Assembly: GCA_009103225.1 (NCBI GenBank)
Contig: RHPI01002910.1
Location: forward strand, 509,151 to 544,102
Length of the DNA: 34,952 nucleotides
Direction of reading: 5' to 3'
DNA from: Chlorokybus atmophyticus
Taxonomy: Eukaryota > Streptophyta > Chlorokybophyceae > Chlorokybales > Chlorokybaceae
A program made the translations under genes and the position numbers. The notes beneath the pieces are model-generated. The model saw only the letters and a program-made list of their open reading frames with translations, had not been told where the DNA came from and did no database searches. Numbering within the stretch: the stretch's first letter is position 1; every line of letters starts with the position of its first letter. This document shows positions 11,043-24,471 of this stretch, one piece after another.

Positions 11043-12586
11043 ATGGACGGTTGGGACGCCTCGACTCGGTCGGCTGTGCAGCGGATACCGCTGCTCAGGA
11101 CCAGGGCTGGTCCCAGGGACGGCGAGGAGTGGGTGAAGAGGCTCAAGGAGGAGTACCAGGCGCTGATCGGATATGTCAAAATGAATAAGGAGAATGACTC
11201 GGACTGGTTCACCATAGCGTCTAACCCACAAGTGAGGACGTGGGATGGAGAGTGTTTGCTGTGGGTGTGGATGTGGGTGTGGGTGTGGTTGATGTTGTTG
11301 CTGCTGTTATCTATACTGGTGTTGTGCTGTTTTTCTCAGTAGTAGTGGTAGCAGTAGTTGTAGTAATTGCTGTTGCTGTGCATGTACGATACTACACCAG
11401 CAATGGCATGCCATGCAATGCATGCAAAGCTGCTGACGCCGACGCTTGCGCTGCTTATAACTTGTTTTATTACTCGGCAATGCAATGCTGTGTTACACGA
11501 CACAGTACACAATACATTGCACCGCACGCAGGACTGCTGTTGTTTCTGCCTGTGTTCCGTCAAGCCTGTTTGGAATGTTAAGCACACAAGCTGTGACTCC
11601 CTAAGCTCAAGGGCTGGTAAATGATAGAGAACACAAGCTTAGAGACTTACTTGTTGTGTGTTCAAGTTACTGCCGAGAGTTGTCAGCTTAGTTCATGCAC
11701 AAAGTCATCATTACCGCCACATCGGTAACTGTGTGGCATTCCTACTGCAACACCCTCTTGCCTGCTATTCATACACGCCAACATCAACATCAAACCATCA
11801 CCACATCAACAGCCACAACAACAACCACAATGTCAACACCAGGGCACGCACTGGAGCGGCAAGTGTTGGTACGTCCACAACCTCCTTCGCTACGAGTTCG
11901 ACCTGCAGTTTGACATCCCCGTCACGTATCCCGCCACCGCGCCCGAGATCGAGCTGCCCGAACTCGACGGCAAGACCGCTAAGGTGTGCATTGCATGGAG
12001 TGGGGTTGTGCTCTGTTGTTGTGTCCGTGTGCTGGTGTTGATAGCTGTAAGAAGCTCATCCTCCGCGTTCCTGTGTGTACTTGAAACGTGTGCGTGCACG
12101 TGTGCAGATGTATCGCGGCGGGAAGATCTGCTTGACCATTCATTTCAAGCCCTTGTGGTCAAAAAACAGGTGCATTAGCGTGTATGCGTGAGCGTGTTTC
12201 CGTTCCCGTGAACGTCAGCGCGCGTGTGGGCTCGCGCAGGCGTGTGCGTGAGAGCGCACACGTGTGTGCATGTGTGCATGCGAACGTGTACAAGTGGGGT
12301 ATGCTGCTGTGCCGGCATGCATGGTGTGTGTGTGTCTGTGTGTGTACACACGCGCACACCGCCGCGTGCGGGACTTCAGCAGATTACATTACACGCACTT
12401 GTTGACTGGACACACACACACACACATCTATTGCTCTGTTGTTAATTTTGCAGCCCGCACTTTGGAGTAGCGCACGCTTTGTGTTTAGGGCTCGCGCCCT
12501 GGATGGCAGCTGAAATCCCTCATCTCGTCGAGACTGGCGTTATTCAACACAAAGACGCATCATCTGCGTCTTCTTCCAAGTCATGA
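11043..12586 (+). CDS. UFC1: UFM1-conjugating enzyme E2 (4 exons, 174 aa)
   Basis: Exons are 11043-11231, 11843-11983, 12108-12169 and 12454-12586 (stop TGA), all in phase. UFC1 takes UFM1 from the E1 UBA5 and passes it to the UFL1 ligase complex for ufmylation, notably of ribosomes at the ER. The protein follows the family end to end: the N-terminal helix with [20 protein letters not shown], the core [21 protein letters not shown]-type strand [18 protein letters not shown], the TAK motif, then [14 protein letters not shown] with the catalytic Cys at residue 118, and [18 protein letters not shown]. Human UFC1 is 167 aa. Human has Asp three residues after the catalytic Cys (CLTDHF); here it is Ile (CLTIHF). 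The C-terminus adds a Ser-rich tail. The start ATG gives the conserved N-terminus; the reading frame above it belongs to other frames. Confidence 0.96.
12178..12426. repeat. TG/CG alternating intron with (AC)n tract
   Basis: UFC1 intron 3 is almost entirely alternating GTGTGCG/TGCATG sequence and ends with a 17-nt (AC)n run at 12410-12426, just before the exon 4 acceptor. Confidence 0.8.
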
Positions 12587-13781
12587 TGTTTGCCGAAAGG
12601 AGACCGATGTTGCATTTTTACCGTAAGCCGGTAGATGTATAGAAGACGACTATTGTTTGCTCCTAGATTGGGAACTGAGTCAGCGCAGAGTCGCCTGCAG
12701 GAGGCTCATATCAGATGTATGTGGTTGACAACATTCCTGCAAGCCAGATAGGATGACTTGGATCAACAGGTGAGTCATCGTACTAGTGTTTTTGCAGACG
12801 CGATGGTGCAATAGCATGCACCTTTTGCTGCTGCCTGCTATACAGGTGGCTTGGCCTATCTACTGTTCTTTTCCATATCACGCCCACCACCACTGCTTGC
12901 AATCGCATCTGATGGGCTGTGGTTGTGTGGTTGGCCTTGAACCTCTAGTCTTACCCCCAAGCTGGTCCGTGCTTGCCTGCTGTGCTTGATGCTATCTGCA
13001 TGCGTGTGTGCTACTGCGGGTGCCACAGGGCGATTAAGCTCTATGTGTTCCAGGTGAGTGAGGTGCTAAATGTGCAATAGCGTGTAGCTGATGAATAGCG
13101 GCCATACATGCCAAATTCTCAACACAAAGGGTACATGGGCATGGTCACAGCGCATGCCGAGTTCGTAAGCACCTATGGCCACGCCACAGTATCCCATAAC
13201 CAGTTGAATTGGGCTACAGTCAGTGGGTAAAAAGTGTCGATGCTGCATTACCTAGCCCGGTGGTGGTATGATGAATAGAATGCAGGATTGTGGTGTGGTG
13301 TGATGGCATAATGACAATAAATTGCTTGCTTAGACTCACGAGCCCTCTCATGCACATGCAGAACAGCACCTCACATATTGTAACCCCACAGGCCAAAGCA
13401 TGGGCTAACTGTTGCACTATCATGTGCAAGTACAGTGGCACGACCAGCAGAGAAACTAGCATCTACAACAACAACAACCAATGCAAGCTATTACGTACAG
13501 CAAGGGCAACTGTGCAGTGGTAGGCACCAAGCAGTGTTAGTGTTAGACACAACGGCAAGCAAGCAAGTAGCAAGCAGGACCACAAGTATCATGTGGTGGA
13601 GAGCATGCATGTGCACCTTTATGTGTGAAAGTGTGGGCATTTGCATACATGTGTGTTGGTGAGAAAAATCTTGAGCAACAATTCATGCAGCTCTACACGT
13701 TCAAACATGCCCAGATTCTACCTACAACCCGAGCTCACGCAAGGCACCCATGAAAGCCAACACTTGTAATACGGAAGGAAA
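12587..13781. other. Convergent intergenic gap, UFC1 / JMJD7 3' ends
   Basis: I recognise no gene, RNA or transposon in this 1.2-kb stretch. Short open frames (for example 12786-12989) lack family features. It should hold the 3' UTRs of both neighbours. Confidence 0.5.
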
Positions 13782-16228
<2,447 letters not shown>

Positions 16229-16657
16229 TGCAGTGTACAGCAGACCTAAGCCTGGCCCAGCGCCGACGACGGCGTCGCGCACATCCCCGACGCCGCTCAC
16301 AAGCTTCAGTCTGCATGCATATACCAGTGGTACACTTTTGTAACCGAGAAATCGTAAGCACACATTCAAACCATTCGATTGTTGCTTTGGGTTGATCAGA
16401 CGGCAGGTGACTCCGTAAGTTGTCTGCAGTGCGGTTCTCGGTTTGTGAGGTAAGTGTGAACTCTACACTTAACCGAGCGGACGTGGCGGAGGCGGCGGCG
16501 GCGTGTGTGGCGGCGAGGTGGGCGGCGACGTGGTTAGGGCTGTGGCTGGGGAGCACCTGGGTTGCTGCGTGGTCAAGAGGCTTTTGAAAGCAGGCACGCA
16601 CCCAAGCAAGTGCAGGGTTTCTCCGTTTCTCCAGCAGCACAGGAGCTGTGGTGAGGC
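16229..16657. promoter_or_regulatory. Shared JMJD7/HCF106 bidirectional promoter gap
   Basis: Divergent start codons are 429 bp apart. The centre (about 16478-16545) is a GGC/GGCGGCG-rich tract. I see no TATA box. The long minus-strand open frame across this gap and the first HCF106 exon looks like a GC-rich shadow. Confidence 0.5.
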
Positions 16658-18066
16658 ATGGCGTCGGCGGTGACGCACTGCCAGCTGGCGTTGCCGCGGC
16701 GGTCGGCATCGCCGAGGGTCTCATCGTCGTCGCCGGTGTGCGCTGCTCTGCGAGCTGGAACACGTGGCGAGCTCGCCGGGCAGCAGCTCCGGCTGCGGGC
16801 CAGGGTTGGGCAGCTGGCCGGCTTGCGCTCACGACAGCTGCCAGGTTAGCTGCAGTACATTTATTTTGCAAGGCAGCACACGCACGAGTTGTTTTCCAAC
16901 ATGCTGCCATGAACACTTTACAGCACATGTCGACAATACTCCTGCATGACATGTCCCCTGCTTCCCAAGTGCCGGGATCAGATCCTCTCTTATGGTTACA
17001 GCACGCTAGCATGCCAGTGTTGGTGTGTGCTAAGTCAGTATTCCTTACACCAAGCACAAATAATACCACAACAGCACTTGCTTTTGGTTTTCCATGCTTG
17101 CTTGTGTTGCTGCTTTTCGTGCTTCGTGTCTGCTTTTCTTGCTTCAATCATTACGTCTAACGCAGGTGCATCGCGGCATCTTGTTGTGCGCATGTCATTT
17201 TTTGGTGTTGGGGCGCCGGAAGCTTTGGTGATTGGAGTGGTGGCTCTCCTCGTTTTTGGACCTAAGGGCCTGGCTGAGGCCGCGCGGTCTCTCGGCAAGA
17301 CGCTCAGGGCCTTCCAGCCCGCTATTCGCGAGTTGCAGGTCAGTGCCAGCAGCCAACATGCTTGCTGTAAGCACGATCAAAAACCATGCTGACGTGCACG
17401 CACGCGCATGCGCACATGCACATGCACATGCGCGTGCATGTTATCCAGGTGCATGTGTTTTCCCTGTAACAGTGAGGATGCATATTTTTAGCCATGCATA
17501 ACTGTCGCCAAGCGTATTATATTGTACTAGAGTTACAGTGCGGTAGATGTCCAGTCAATAAGCCTATGGTTGACAGCCTATTGAGTTACTGACACTACTG
17601 CAACCACCAACACTACCTTAGACTTGCGAGTGACACCCCTGTCGGATATTGATTTATGCTGCTACGTCTGCAGGAAGTGTCAAGGGACTTCCGAGGCACG
17701 ATTGAGCGCGAGATCGGTATGGACGAGTACCGACAACCTCCCACCTACTCGACACCGCCACGACCGCGCGAAGACTGGGAAGCCAATGTTGCAGATGAGG
17801 CGCGGGCAGCATCAGAGCGAGCCGCGTGGGGCGGGAACCCGCCTCCAAAGAACACAACAACATCATCAACTGTTGCCAGCGAGTTGACTCAGCCTTCTTC
17901 GGAACACAAGTCTGCTGCTGCAGAGAGGCCAACAACACAATCAGAGCAGCAGGGAAGCAGCAGTGCAGCACAGCCAAAGGCGGAGAAGAGTAAAGCGGAT
18001 GGTGTGGCGGAGGCGCCAAGCAAGCCGCAGGCGCAACAGGCACCGTTGTCAGACCGCAGTGCGTAG
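16658..18066 (+). CDS. HCF106: Thylakoid Sec-independent (Tat) translocase subunit HCF106/TatB (3 exons, 250 aa)
   Basis: Exons are 16658-16844, 17166-17338 and 17674-18066, in phase (total 753 nt with stop TAG). With cpTatC it forms the receptor that binds twin-arginine precursors at the thylakoid membrane. Exon 1 plus the start of exon 2 encode a Ser/Arg/Ala-rich plastid transit peptide (from MASAVTHCQLAL to about HLVVRM). The mature part starts FFGVGAPEALVIGVVALL, a membrane helix, then the FGPKGLAEAARSLGKTLR hinge and amphipathic helix, and IRELQEVSRDFRGTIEREIG. These match plant HCF106 rather than THA4/TatA (VGAPEALVIG, PAIRELQ). The C-terminal half is a Pro/Ser/Gln/Glu-rich, probably disordered tail. 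Maize HCF106 has a similar length (about 240 aa). A TGTAA motif lies at 18094-18098, 28 nt after the stop. This gene gives the strongest evidence for a plastid-bearing green host. Confidence 0.96.
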
Positions 18067-19095
18067 ATTTGAGGATTACAATTTTGCATCATCTGTAAGT
18101 TTATGCTGTATCTTACTATGTGTTGTCTATCACCATGGTCAAGTTGTGCCATGTTGACACATGCATGTTGGTGTGTGGCACTGGTTGGTGGCACGCAGCT
18201 GCTGGCGGTGCTGTGTTGTATGCATGTGTGTGTTGGCATGCGTTGCACGCAGTCAATCCCCTCCCGGTTCTTTTGTATACATGTGCGTGTAGTAGATGCA
18301 TGTGTGCAGGTGTTGTTCTTGAGCTCATAAGATTGGAACCATGTTGCACTGTTGCATCCACCCCTCCATGTGAGCTGTCAGTGCACATTGCTAGTTGCGT
18401 TCTTCTCAGCTGCAGTTGCTCTCTGTTTGTTGACTAGTATGATAACATGTAGATATGAGCCTTTAAGCCACCCAGCAGAAGAGTTTGCCGACCAGCCCCA
18501 CCTTCATGTCAATGTGTGAGGTTGAGCGTGCTTTAGCCCGTTGTTGAATGCACCATGCACCATACTATTGATAAAATTAAACAGTATTGCAATGCTGATG
18601 GGTGTAGAGCTGCGTTTTCAGCAAGCTCAAGAGTTCCCCAGGGGCCACATTGCGCAAGCAAGTAGTATAATATAGTATGCAAGGATTGTAGTATAATATA
18701 GTGTGCAAACGTCAACCAACAGCAGAGCACTCACTTTACATACACATACATGTACACGTCTACATGCTTGATGACGGTTTCCGTTGTTGCTGTTGTATCA
18801 CGTCACTAACACTATGAATGTTATGGCGTAATGGATATTACTGCCCTGCGGCAAGCTTGTAGGTCGTGTGCATTCAACACCAGAGGTTTGCCAGGTAAGA
18901 TCAAACGAGTCCAAATGCAACGTCAACCTGAACAAGCACATAAGCTGGCGCTATATACCCATCTGTGCAATGGCACAGCTTACCCAGCAACATAACATCT
19001 CACCTGTGCAATCTAGCAGCGATATAAACACGTACGCCAATGCGACGCACACTCGACAAGGCTCAACCTAATCATCACACAACCTGTTACACACT
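18067..19095. other. Convergent intergenic gap, HCF106 / GT29 3' ends
   Basis: No gene is recognised. The gap holds an AT-rich direct repeat near 18661-18709 and otherwise TG-rich sequence. It should include both 3' UTRs; a TGTAA motif on the minus strand (TTACA at 19087-19091) lies just past the GT29 stop. Confidence 0.5.
18661..18709. repeat. Spaced 21-bp AT-rich direct repeat
   Basis: gtagtataatatagtatgca at about 18662 recurs at about 18689 with one or two changes (gtgtgca ending). The copies are 27 bp apart and sit in the convergent gap. Confidence 0.7.
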
Positions 19096-21351
19096 CTATT
19101 CCCCATAGACACACAGCTGTCCCCTTGCCATAAGTCTCTGATACGCGTAGTGCTCCATGACCATGTGGTGCTTGCCGCTCACGCTCTTCTCGTCGGAGAA
19201 GTACTTCTTACCCCCCAGCCCAGAAAAGCCGTAAAGGTCCACGTGCGTGCACAACCCCGACGCCACCACCTGAACATCAATATCAACTTCATGTGTGCAC
19301 ATGCATGGGAGCGCACCTGCATGTGTGTGCGCGCGTGTGCAAGATCGGGTGCATGCGTGCGTGATGTGTGTTTGTGTGGGAGTGTGTGCGCATGCGCACA
19401 CATGCGCGTGCACACATTCGTGCGGCTGCGTGCATGCACGCATGCGTGTCTGTATGTATTTGTTTAATTATTACTTTTTTGTTTCTTTGTTTGTATTTGG
19501 GTTCATGCTGGTGCTTGAACCTTTGTAATCTTGGTTGCGGCGCTCACAGCACAACACTCAACAAGTCATGCATACCTGCATAGCAGTCTCCCATCCCCAC
19601 GACGGCTTGCGCGTGATGAGCTCGGCGTGCTTGTCCTTCTTCTTTTTTGGATTTCTTATCCTATACATGGCTCCATACACAGCCTGCTGCGCGGCATACA
19701 ACTCACTGCCTCCTGGCCCCTGTACACGCAACACATGTTGGTTTGTGTGTCAAGTTGTACTAGCATCAACACAACTTTTCACCATGGGGAGGAAGCGTGT
19801 GCCTTTCAAGGGTGGGTTCTCATCGTAGCGAGGGGGGTCCGCCACCACGTAGGCGAGGTCCGCGTGCATGTTGGCCTTGTCGCCGTACCGGAGGATGTAG
19901 TTGGGCTTGACGACCACCACGGAGGTCTTGCGCCCGATAAACTCCTCATACCTAATGCCGTGATGGATTTGTCACAGTCAAGTGTGTGTGGGCGCACGCG
20001 TGCGCGCGCGTGTGTACATATACGGGCATGTGCGGGTGCTTGTGTACAAGCGTGGGTGTGTGGGTGCACACGCACGCACGCACATGTATATGTGCGTGCG
20101 TGTGGTTGTGTGCCCTACCCTCTCATTGGGACGCTGTAGCGGAAGATGGTGTCATGATCGTCGATTTGCTCTCCCCGCGCAGGGCGCTGCTTCGTGAGGC
20201 TGTCTGCGTTGCCCACCACCGCGCACCTCCCAAACGAACCCGCACCTCCTGCTCGTAATAGCCAACAACTTTCACCAACCAGGACGCTAACAGTTGCAAC
20301 CGGTTGTGGAGCGAGCGTAGGTGAGTGCAACATGTTTTTGGTCACCTGTAGCATAACATGTGCTCATAGCAAGATGGGTGCGCATGTACGTATGTGCATG
20401 CGTGTGTGTGCGTGAGCGTGTATGAGTGTCTGCGCGTACCATTGGGGGTATGCGAGTTTGCGTGTGTACATGTGTGCCTGTGTGAGTTGCATGCGTGTGC
20501 GTGTGTGTGCGCGCGCATATGCATTGGGCGGGCTTATGTACCGCCATTGCAAATGTGCACACGCGTGCGCGCGCGTACGAGTCTCTGCATGCATGCGCAT
20601 TGCAACACTCTTCCTTTCCCTACCCACCTGGCAACAGTCGTGTCTCCGCCCACTCCTTCACCCTCTCTTTCTCCCCCTCCATCCCCTTCACATTCCCCTC
20701 CACCCACTCCCTCCCCGCCGCCGTCTCCGCGCACGCCGCCGTCATGAACACGCACTCATCTCTCCTGAGCTTCCCCTCGATCAAGCTGTTCAATGCCTGC
20801 AACCCAGCCTCGACGCCGTCACGCTCCTCGACGCTGAGGTCGGAGAGGATGACGGCCAGGTCGTCCACGACAGCCACGCTGGGACCGTCAGGACAGATGT
20901 GGGCGTGGGTGTCATCCGTGTACGTGTCCACCACCGCCTGGCTTGATGGCAACAACATTGGAGGTGGAGAAGGAGGAGGAGAAGGAGAAGGAGGAGGAGG
21001 AGAAGAAGGAGGGGGAGGAGAAGCAGCAGGAGGAGGAGATGAGGGAGGAGGGAGAGTTGTTGTTATTGTTACCTCTCTCCTAGTTTGTTGGCCATCATTG
21101 TTGTCGTTGTTGTTATTGTCAAAGTTGTTGTTGTTGATTTTGTCTGGTGCGGTTGCTGCTGCTGCCGCAGACGCGAGTGTATGCGCCAGGTGTCTCAGCG
21201 CTCTCCTGGGCGGCTGTCTGAACGACTCCAGCGTGCCGTTCTCCCAACCCGCGGGCGGGGGGACCACCATCGCCGCCAGGACTAGCACCAGGGTCGTCGC
21301 GGCGACGAGTCCCACCGCCCGCCACGCTAACAAGGACGAGCTGCCCGTCAT
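19096..21351 (-). CDS. Sialyltransferase-like glycosyltransferase, family GT29 (5 exons, 446 aa)
   Basis: Exons on the minus strand are 21351-20628, 20248-20119, 19951-19783, 19719-19576 and 19269-19096, in phase with a TAG stop. It has type II Golgi topology: a short cytosolic N-terminus, a membrane anchor at ~11-30 (AVGLVAATTLVLVLAAMVV), then a long stem. The stem includes an Asn/Asp-rich patch (~73-86) and a Pro/Ser tract (~100-131). The catalytic part carries sialylmotif L (GRCAVVGNADSL through IDDHDTIFRYS, residues ~248-276), sialylmotif S (ETAMQVVASGLCTHVDLYGF) and motif VS (HHMVMEHY, the HxxxE box). GT29 enzymes in animals transfer CMP-sialic acid to glycans. Plant GT29-like proteins have other or uncertain donors (possibly Kdo-like), so the substrate here is open. 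The start ATG is the only in-frame ATG before the anchor. Confidence 0.92.
19992..20024. repeat. 33-bp uninterrupted alternating purine-pyrimidine run
   Basis: Every adjacent base pair alternates purine/pyrimidine (GCGC, CGTGCGCG, TGTGTACATATACG). It lies in the GT29 intron between exons 20119 and 19951. Such runs are the classical Z-DNA-prone sequence. Confidence 0.9.
20488..20524. repeat. 37-bp uninterrupted alternating purine-pyrimidine run
   Basis: An unbroken alternating run (TGCATGCGTGTGCGTG followed by TGTGTGCGCGCGCATATGCAT) lies in GT29 intron 1. It is the longest such run that I found in the window. Confidence 0.9.
20958..21060. repeat. GGAGGA-type purine tract coding for the GT29 Pro-rich stem
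   Basis: The plus strand is nearly pure GGA/GAA triplets. On the coding (minus) strand these read as Pro/Ser codons of the stem region, so the repeat lies inside exon 1. Confidence 0.85.
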
Positions 21352-21780
21352 GGCGCCAACGCCAACGACGATGGGCAGAACGATGAGGTCTCTCTCCTCT
21401 TCCTTAACCGCCGCCCCCCTACCTCCCGCCTCCCCCTCGCTCACCTCCTTTCCGTTTGCCTCCAACTACCACTCCGCGTCCTCCCCATCCTCCCCTTTCT
21501 TGTCCTTGTCCTTGTCCTCGTCCTCGCCCTCGTCCTCGCCCTCGTCCTCCTTCCCCTTCGCCTCCTGCTCCTTGCCTTCGTCCACCAACAAACTTCGGTA
21601 CGGAGGAGGGTTTGCATGGAAACGTCCATGTATTTCATGATGGGATGCAGCTACGCACGAAGTGCTATCACGTGCTGAGTGCATCGGTCGGTTATCGCCA
21701 AGCACTACCGGTAGGTGCCATCCAGTTGGTCCTGATCAAAGTAGTAAGGTGTAAAAGTGATAAAGTTATGAAGATGCGGT
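21352..21780. promoter_or_regulatory. GT29 5' flank with hexamer tract
   Basis: Upstream of the GT29 start lies a TTGTCC/TCGTCC/TCGCCC hexamer tract (about 21499-21555), like the tract at the UFC1 start. Open frames over it are translations of the repeat. No TATA box was identified. No divergent partner gene is seen on the plus strand, unlike the other gene pairs. Confidence 0.45.
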
Positions 21781-22990
21781 AGATGAATTGCCAATGCATT
21801 GGCAACGCAAACACATTCAGTACATGTGGAGTTGAACAATATGTTGATTTCAGTATTCAAGCATCGAGTATTCGTTTAAAAGTAGCAAGAGGTATATGTC
21901 AAAGCATGTTTAACAGATTGTTTAGCATAAACACTTACATACGGCAAAACGAATGATAGCTCTTGAATTAATCTCTTTCATTGAAGGATGCATTGCGTAG
22001 AGCTCGATAGAGGTCACCTTTAAGTTTGCGGGGATACCATGGTGATAACAGGCCCGTTGATTGAGTATGTTTCATATATGTGTAAATAAAGTTTTATACT
22101 GTATATAATATATATATGTACGGTATATTACAATTCAACTATGCGTATATAACAATGGAGTTTATATAAAAAGTCTTTTTAATCACATGAAGAGAGAGTT
22201 CCATATGCGTCACATATGGTTCCAGCTACGAAACTATACTATTTCGTGCAGTTCCGCAGCTGAAACCATATATAAATTTACGGTTTCATCAGGCTTGCAT
22301 GCAATGATAAATATGAAGAAACGTTGGAGGCCATATACGTATTCATGTTGTTGGATTGGTTGCTGCAAAACGGTTTGCATCATATGGATGGAAATGATAA
22401 CCACACACTTCAAACGGTAGGGACTTGGCGGAAAATGTTGCGTCGCAGATGCGCCATAGTTTGTCTGTATTTACCAAACCGGTATGTGGTAATTGAACAC
22501 CACACTGCACATACAAGAAACAGTCAAGGCCATATATAACTCATCTTGTTGGATTGATCGCTGCAAAACGGTTTGCGCAGCATACAGGTGGAAATGATAC
22601 GTACACATTACAAACAGTAGGGAGTTTGCAAAAAATACTTGCGTTATAAATGTGCCATATTTAGGCTGTATATACCAAATCGATATGTGATTGTTGAACA
22701 CTCTACTGCTGCACATACACACCACGTATGTCCGTACTTCAAACACCACATTTGTGCACATTCACACTATACATATTCGTAGTGTGAGGCTCCCGCAAAA
22801 TACTCACGTGATGTGTATAGGTGCAGCTATAACAACTATGCAATCACATTCACTCACACACGGTATACATGGCAATTTCGTGTGCCATGATCAAAATCAA
22901 GCACTATGCGGCAATGTGTAAATGTGGTTATGTACGTGTATAAAAACTGCTACTAAAAACTGCCACTATGCATTATGTAATGATTGCTAT
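21781..22990. other. AT-rich island without recognisable genes
   Basis: Base composition shifts sharply from the flanking gene space. The stretch includes tataatatatatatgta-like runs (about 22095-22120) and a ~199-bp tandem duplication. No open frame with family features, RNA gene or terminal repeat was recognised. An inserted, decayed element is the simplest reading. Confidence 0.5.
22329..22726. repeat. ~199-bp diverged tandem repeat, two copies
   Basis: Copy 1 starts ggccatata at 22329 and copy 2 at 22528. They share in order ttgttggattg, gctgcaaaacggtttgc, a gtggaaatgat-like segment, a cagtaggga-like segment, taccaaa, and a ttgaacac...ctgcacatac-like end, with scattered substitutions. 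Neither copy has an open frame that the repeat keeps. Confidence 0.75.
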
Positions 22991-23089
22991 AGGGCTGTGC
23001 GACAAAGGTTGCCGCCAACTAGTCTAAAGGTCTGCAACATATTTCAAAGTGGCAAGGAATGTCACATCACAGCATTCTACGGCTTGTGA

Positions 23090-24471
23090 CATGCACACCG
23101 TATATAAATATGCCTTTCTGCATATATATTGAACAAGCATGAATATAGTGGAATACTGTCAGCTGCCGGCGACCAAGTGTAGTGACGGCGTAAGACCAGC
23201 ATTGCACGATTATTTGCCAGATTATGGGATTGCCCAATTCATGGATGTATCTCCTCCGCTCCGGGTCTGCAGTGTCGGTCACCTCAAATCTCCGCCATGA
23301 CTTGTCTGCGACAGTCATACCAACAAGGCATTAATCACGATATAGATAGTTCAAGTTGAGCCTGCACCAGGCTAGAATAGTGCCACTGACTTACTTTGGA
23401 GCGCGTTGCGCATCTAGGCTTTTTGGGTCTCGAGGTCCATTAGGGCGTCGATGTGCCTGATTGAATCGGTTACAATAGGGGAGATGAGTACGTGTGTATG
23501 GAGGCTGAGTAAGAAGGCAGTGTTGCATAGCAAATATGGTGGTGAGGGACCCAACTCACTTGCGCTTGTTGCTGTTAAACAGTGTCCATTTGTACTCCTT
23601 CTCAAGGACATGCTTGATCTTGGTGACGTTCTCAAACCGTACCTGCGTGGCTTTCTTCAAGGCGACACTCCAGTGGAAGGGGCACTCCTTGGGAGTCCAG
23701 TACACCTTATACAACTTGGCCGCATCGGCCTCGTCGTCATGGTTGAAGCCAACTACCTGTCATGGGCAGGTTGGTCAGTGTCACGGTGCAGTGCGGTCAT
23801 GATCATTCACAGCACCTTACACATGACGTTACGAATAGTGTATTCGTAACGTCATGCGAGCTTTGTCCTCCTTGGGATAAATGTGGCTCTCTACCAGTGG
23901 CCGTTTATGATTTCAACGACGGCATCTCGCAAATGCTGTCCACAGAAGAACAATCCGTTACACACATACACACAGTGTCACAGTGTCACATAATGCTTAC
24001 CTCGTTGCAAATCTTTCACTTGCTTGGGGAAGGGGTGCTGACGGCCGTGGTTGCCACGTCACGGCTAAATGCGTTTGGGTTGGGGGTTCCAATCGACCCT
24101 CTGCAAGCACAACCACATGAGTCATGCTGTCAGCCATACAAGATGCAACCCTCACAGTTGTGCAAGAAGAACAACGTGCACAATGTATTCAGAACGCATG
24201 CAGTGAGTCACTGTGCTAGTCATGAAAGAAGCAAGCATCCAAGTTAGAAATTGAGCAAGAAGCAACGTGCACAGTGCATCAAGAACGCATGCAATCTAGC
24301 TTGCCCTTGCGACTGCGGTGTCAGGTGGAGTTGTTGTGATGTGCTGGGCGTTAGCGCGGGGTCTTTCTGCAATTGGTTGGCGACGGTTGCTTGGTTGAAC
24401 ACTGGGGGCAATGTGGTCAACTTGCGCCGACCTACACGACGAGGTGCACCTACGGATGGACCACGAGGCAT
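23090..24471 (-). pseudogene. Decayed multi-exon coding block of unknown function
   Basis: Several minus-strand stretches look like former exons. An ATG at 24471 opens about 60 Pro/Gln/Arg-rich residues. A 64-residue, charged and plausible protein segment (GFNHDDEADAAKLYKVYW onward) lies at about 23766-23571. It ends at a consensus donor (CGCAA|GTGAGT) whose phase fits the next segment HIDALMDLETQKA. That segment hits an in-frame TAG, continues MRNALQ, and splices in phase (A|GTAAGT to CGCAG|AC) into KSWRRFEVTDTADPERRRY at about 23300. Other pieces (about 23960-23875 and 24110-24015) do not join in phase. I recognise no family. The setting among transposon debris suggests a transposon protein or a dead host gene. 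Confidence 0.35.
23822..23856. repeat. Perfect 16-bp inverted repeat with 3-nt loop
   Basis: catgacgttacgaata at 23822-23837 is followed by gtg and its exact reverse complement at 23841-23856. It lies between two segments of the decayed minus-strand block. Confidence 0.95.

Noticed and set aside
20495-21640. 381-codon open frame on the plus strand
   Set aside because: It is antisense to GT29 exon 1. Its Gly/Glu and Ser/Pro runs are translations of the purine tract that encodes the Pro-rich stem on the other strand.
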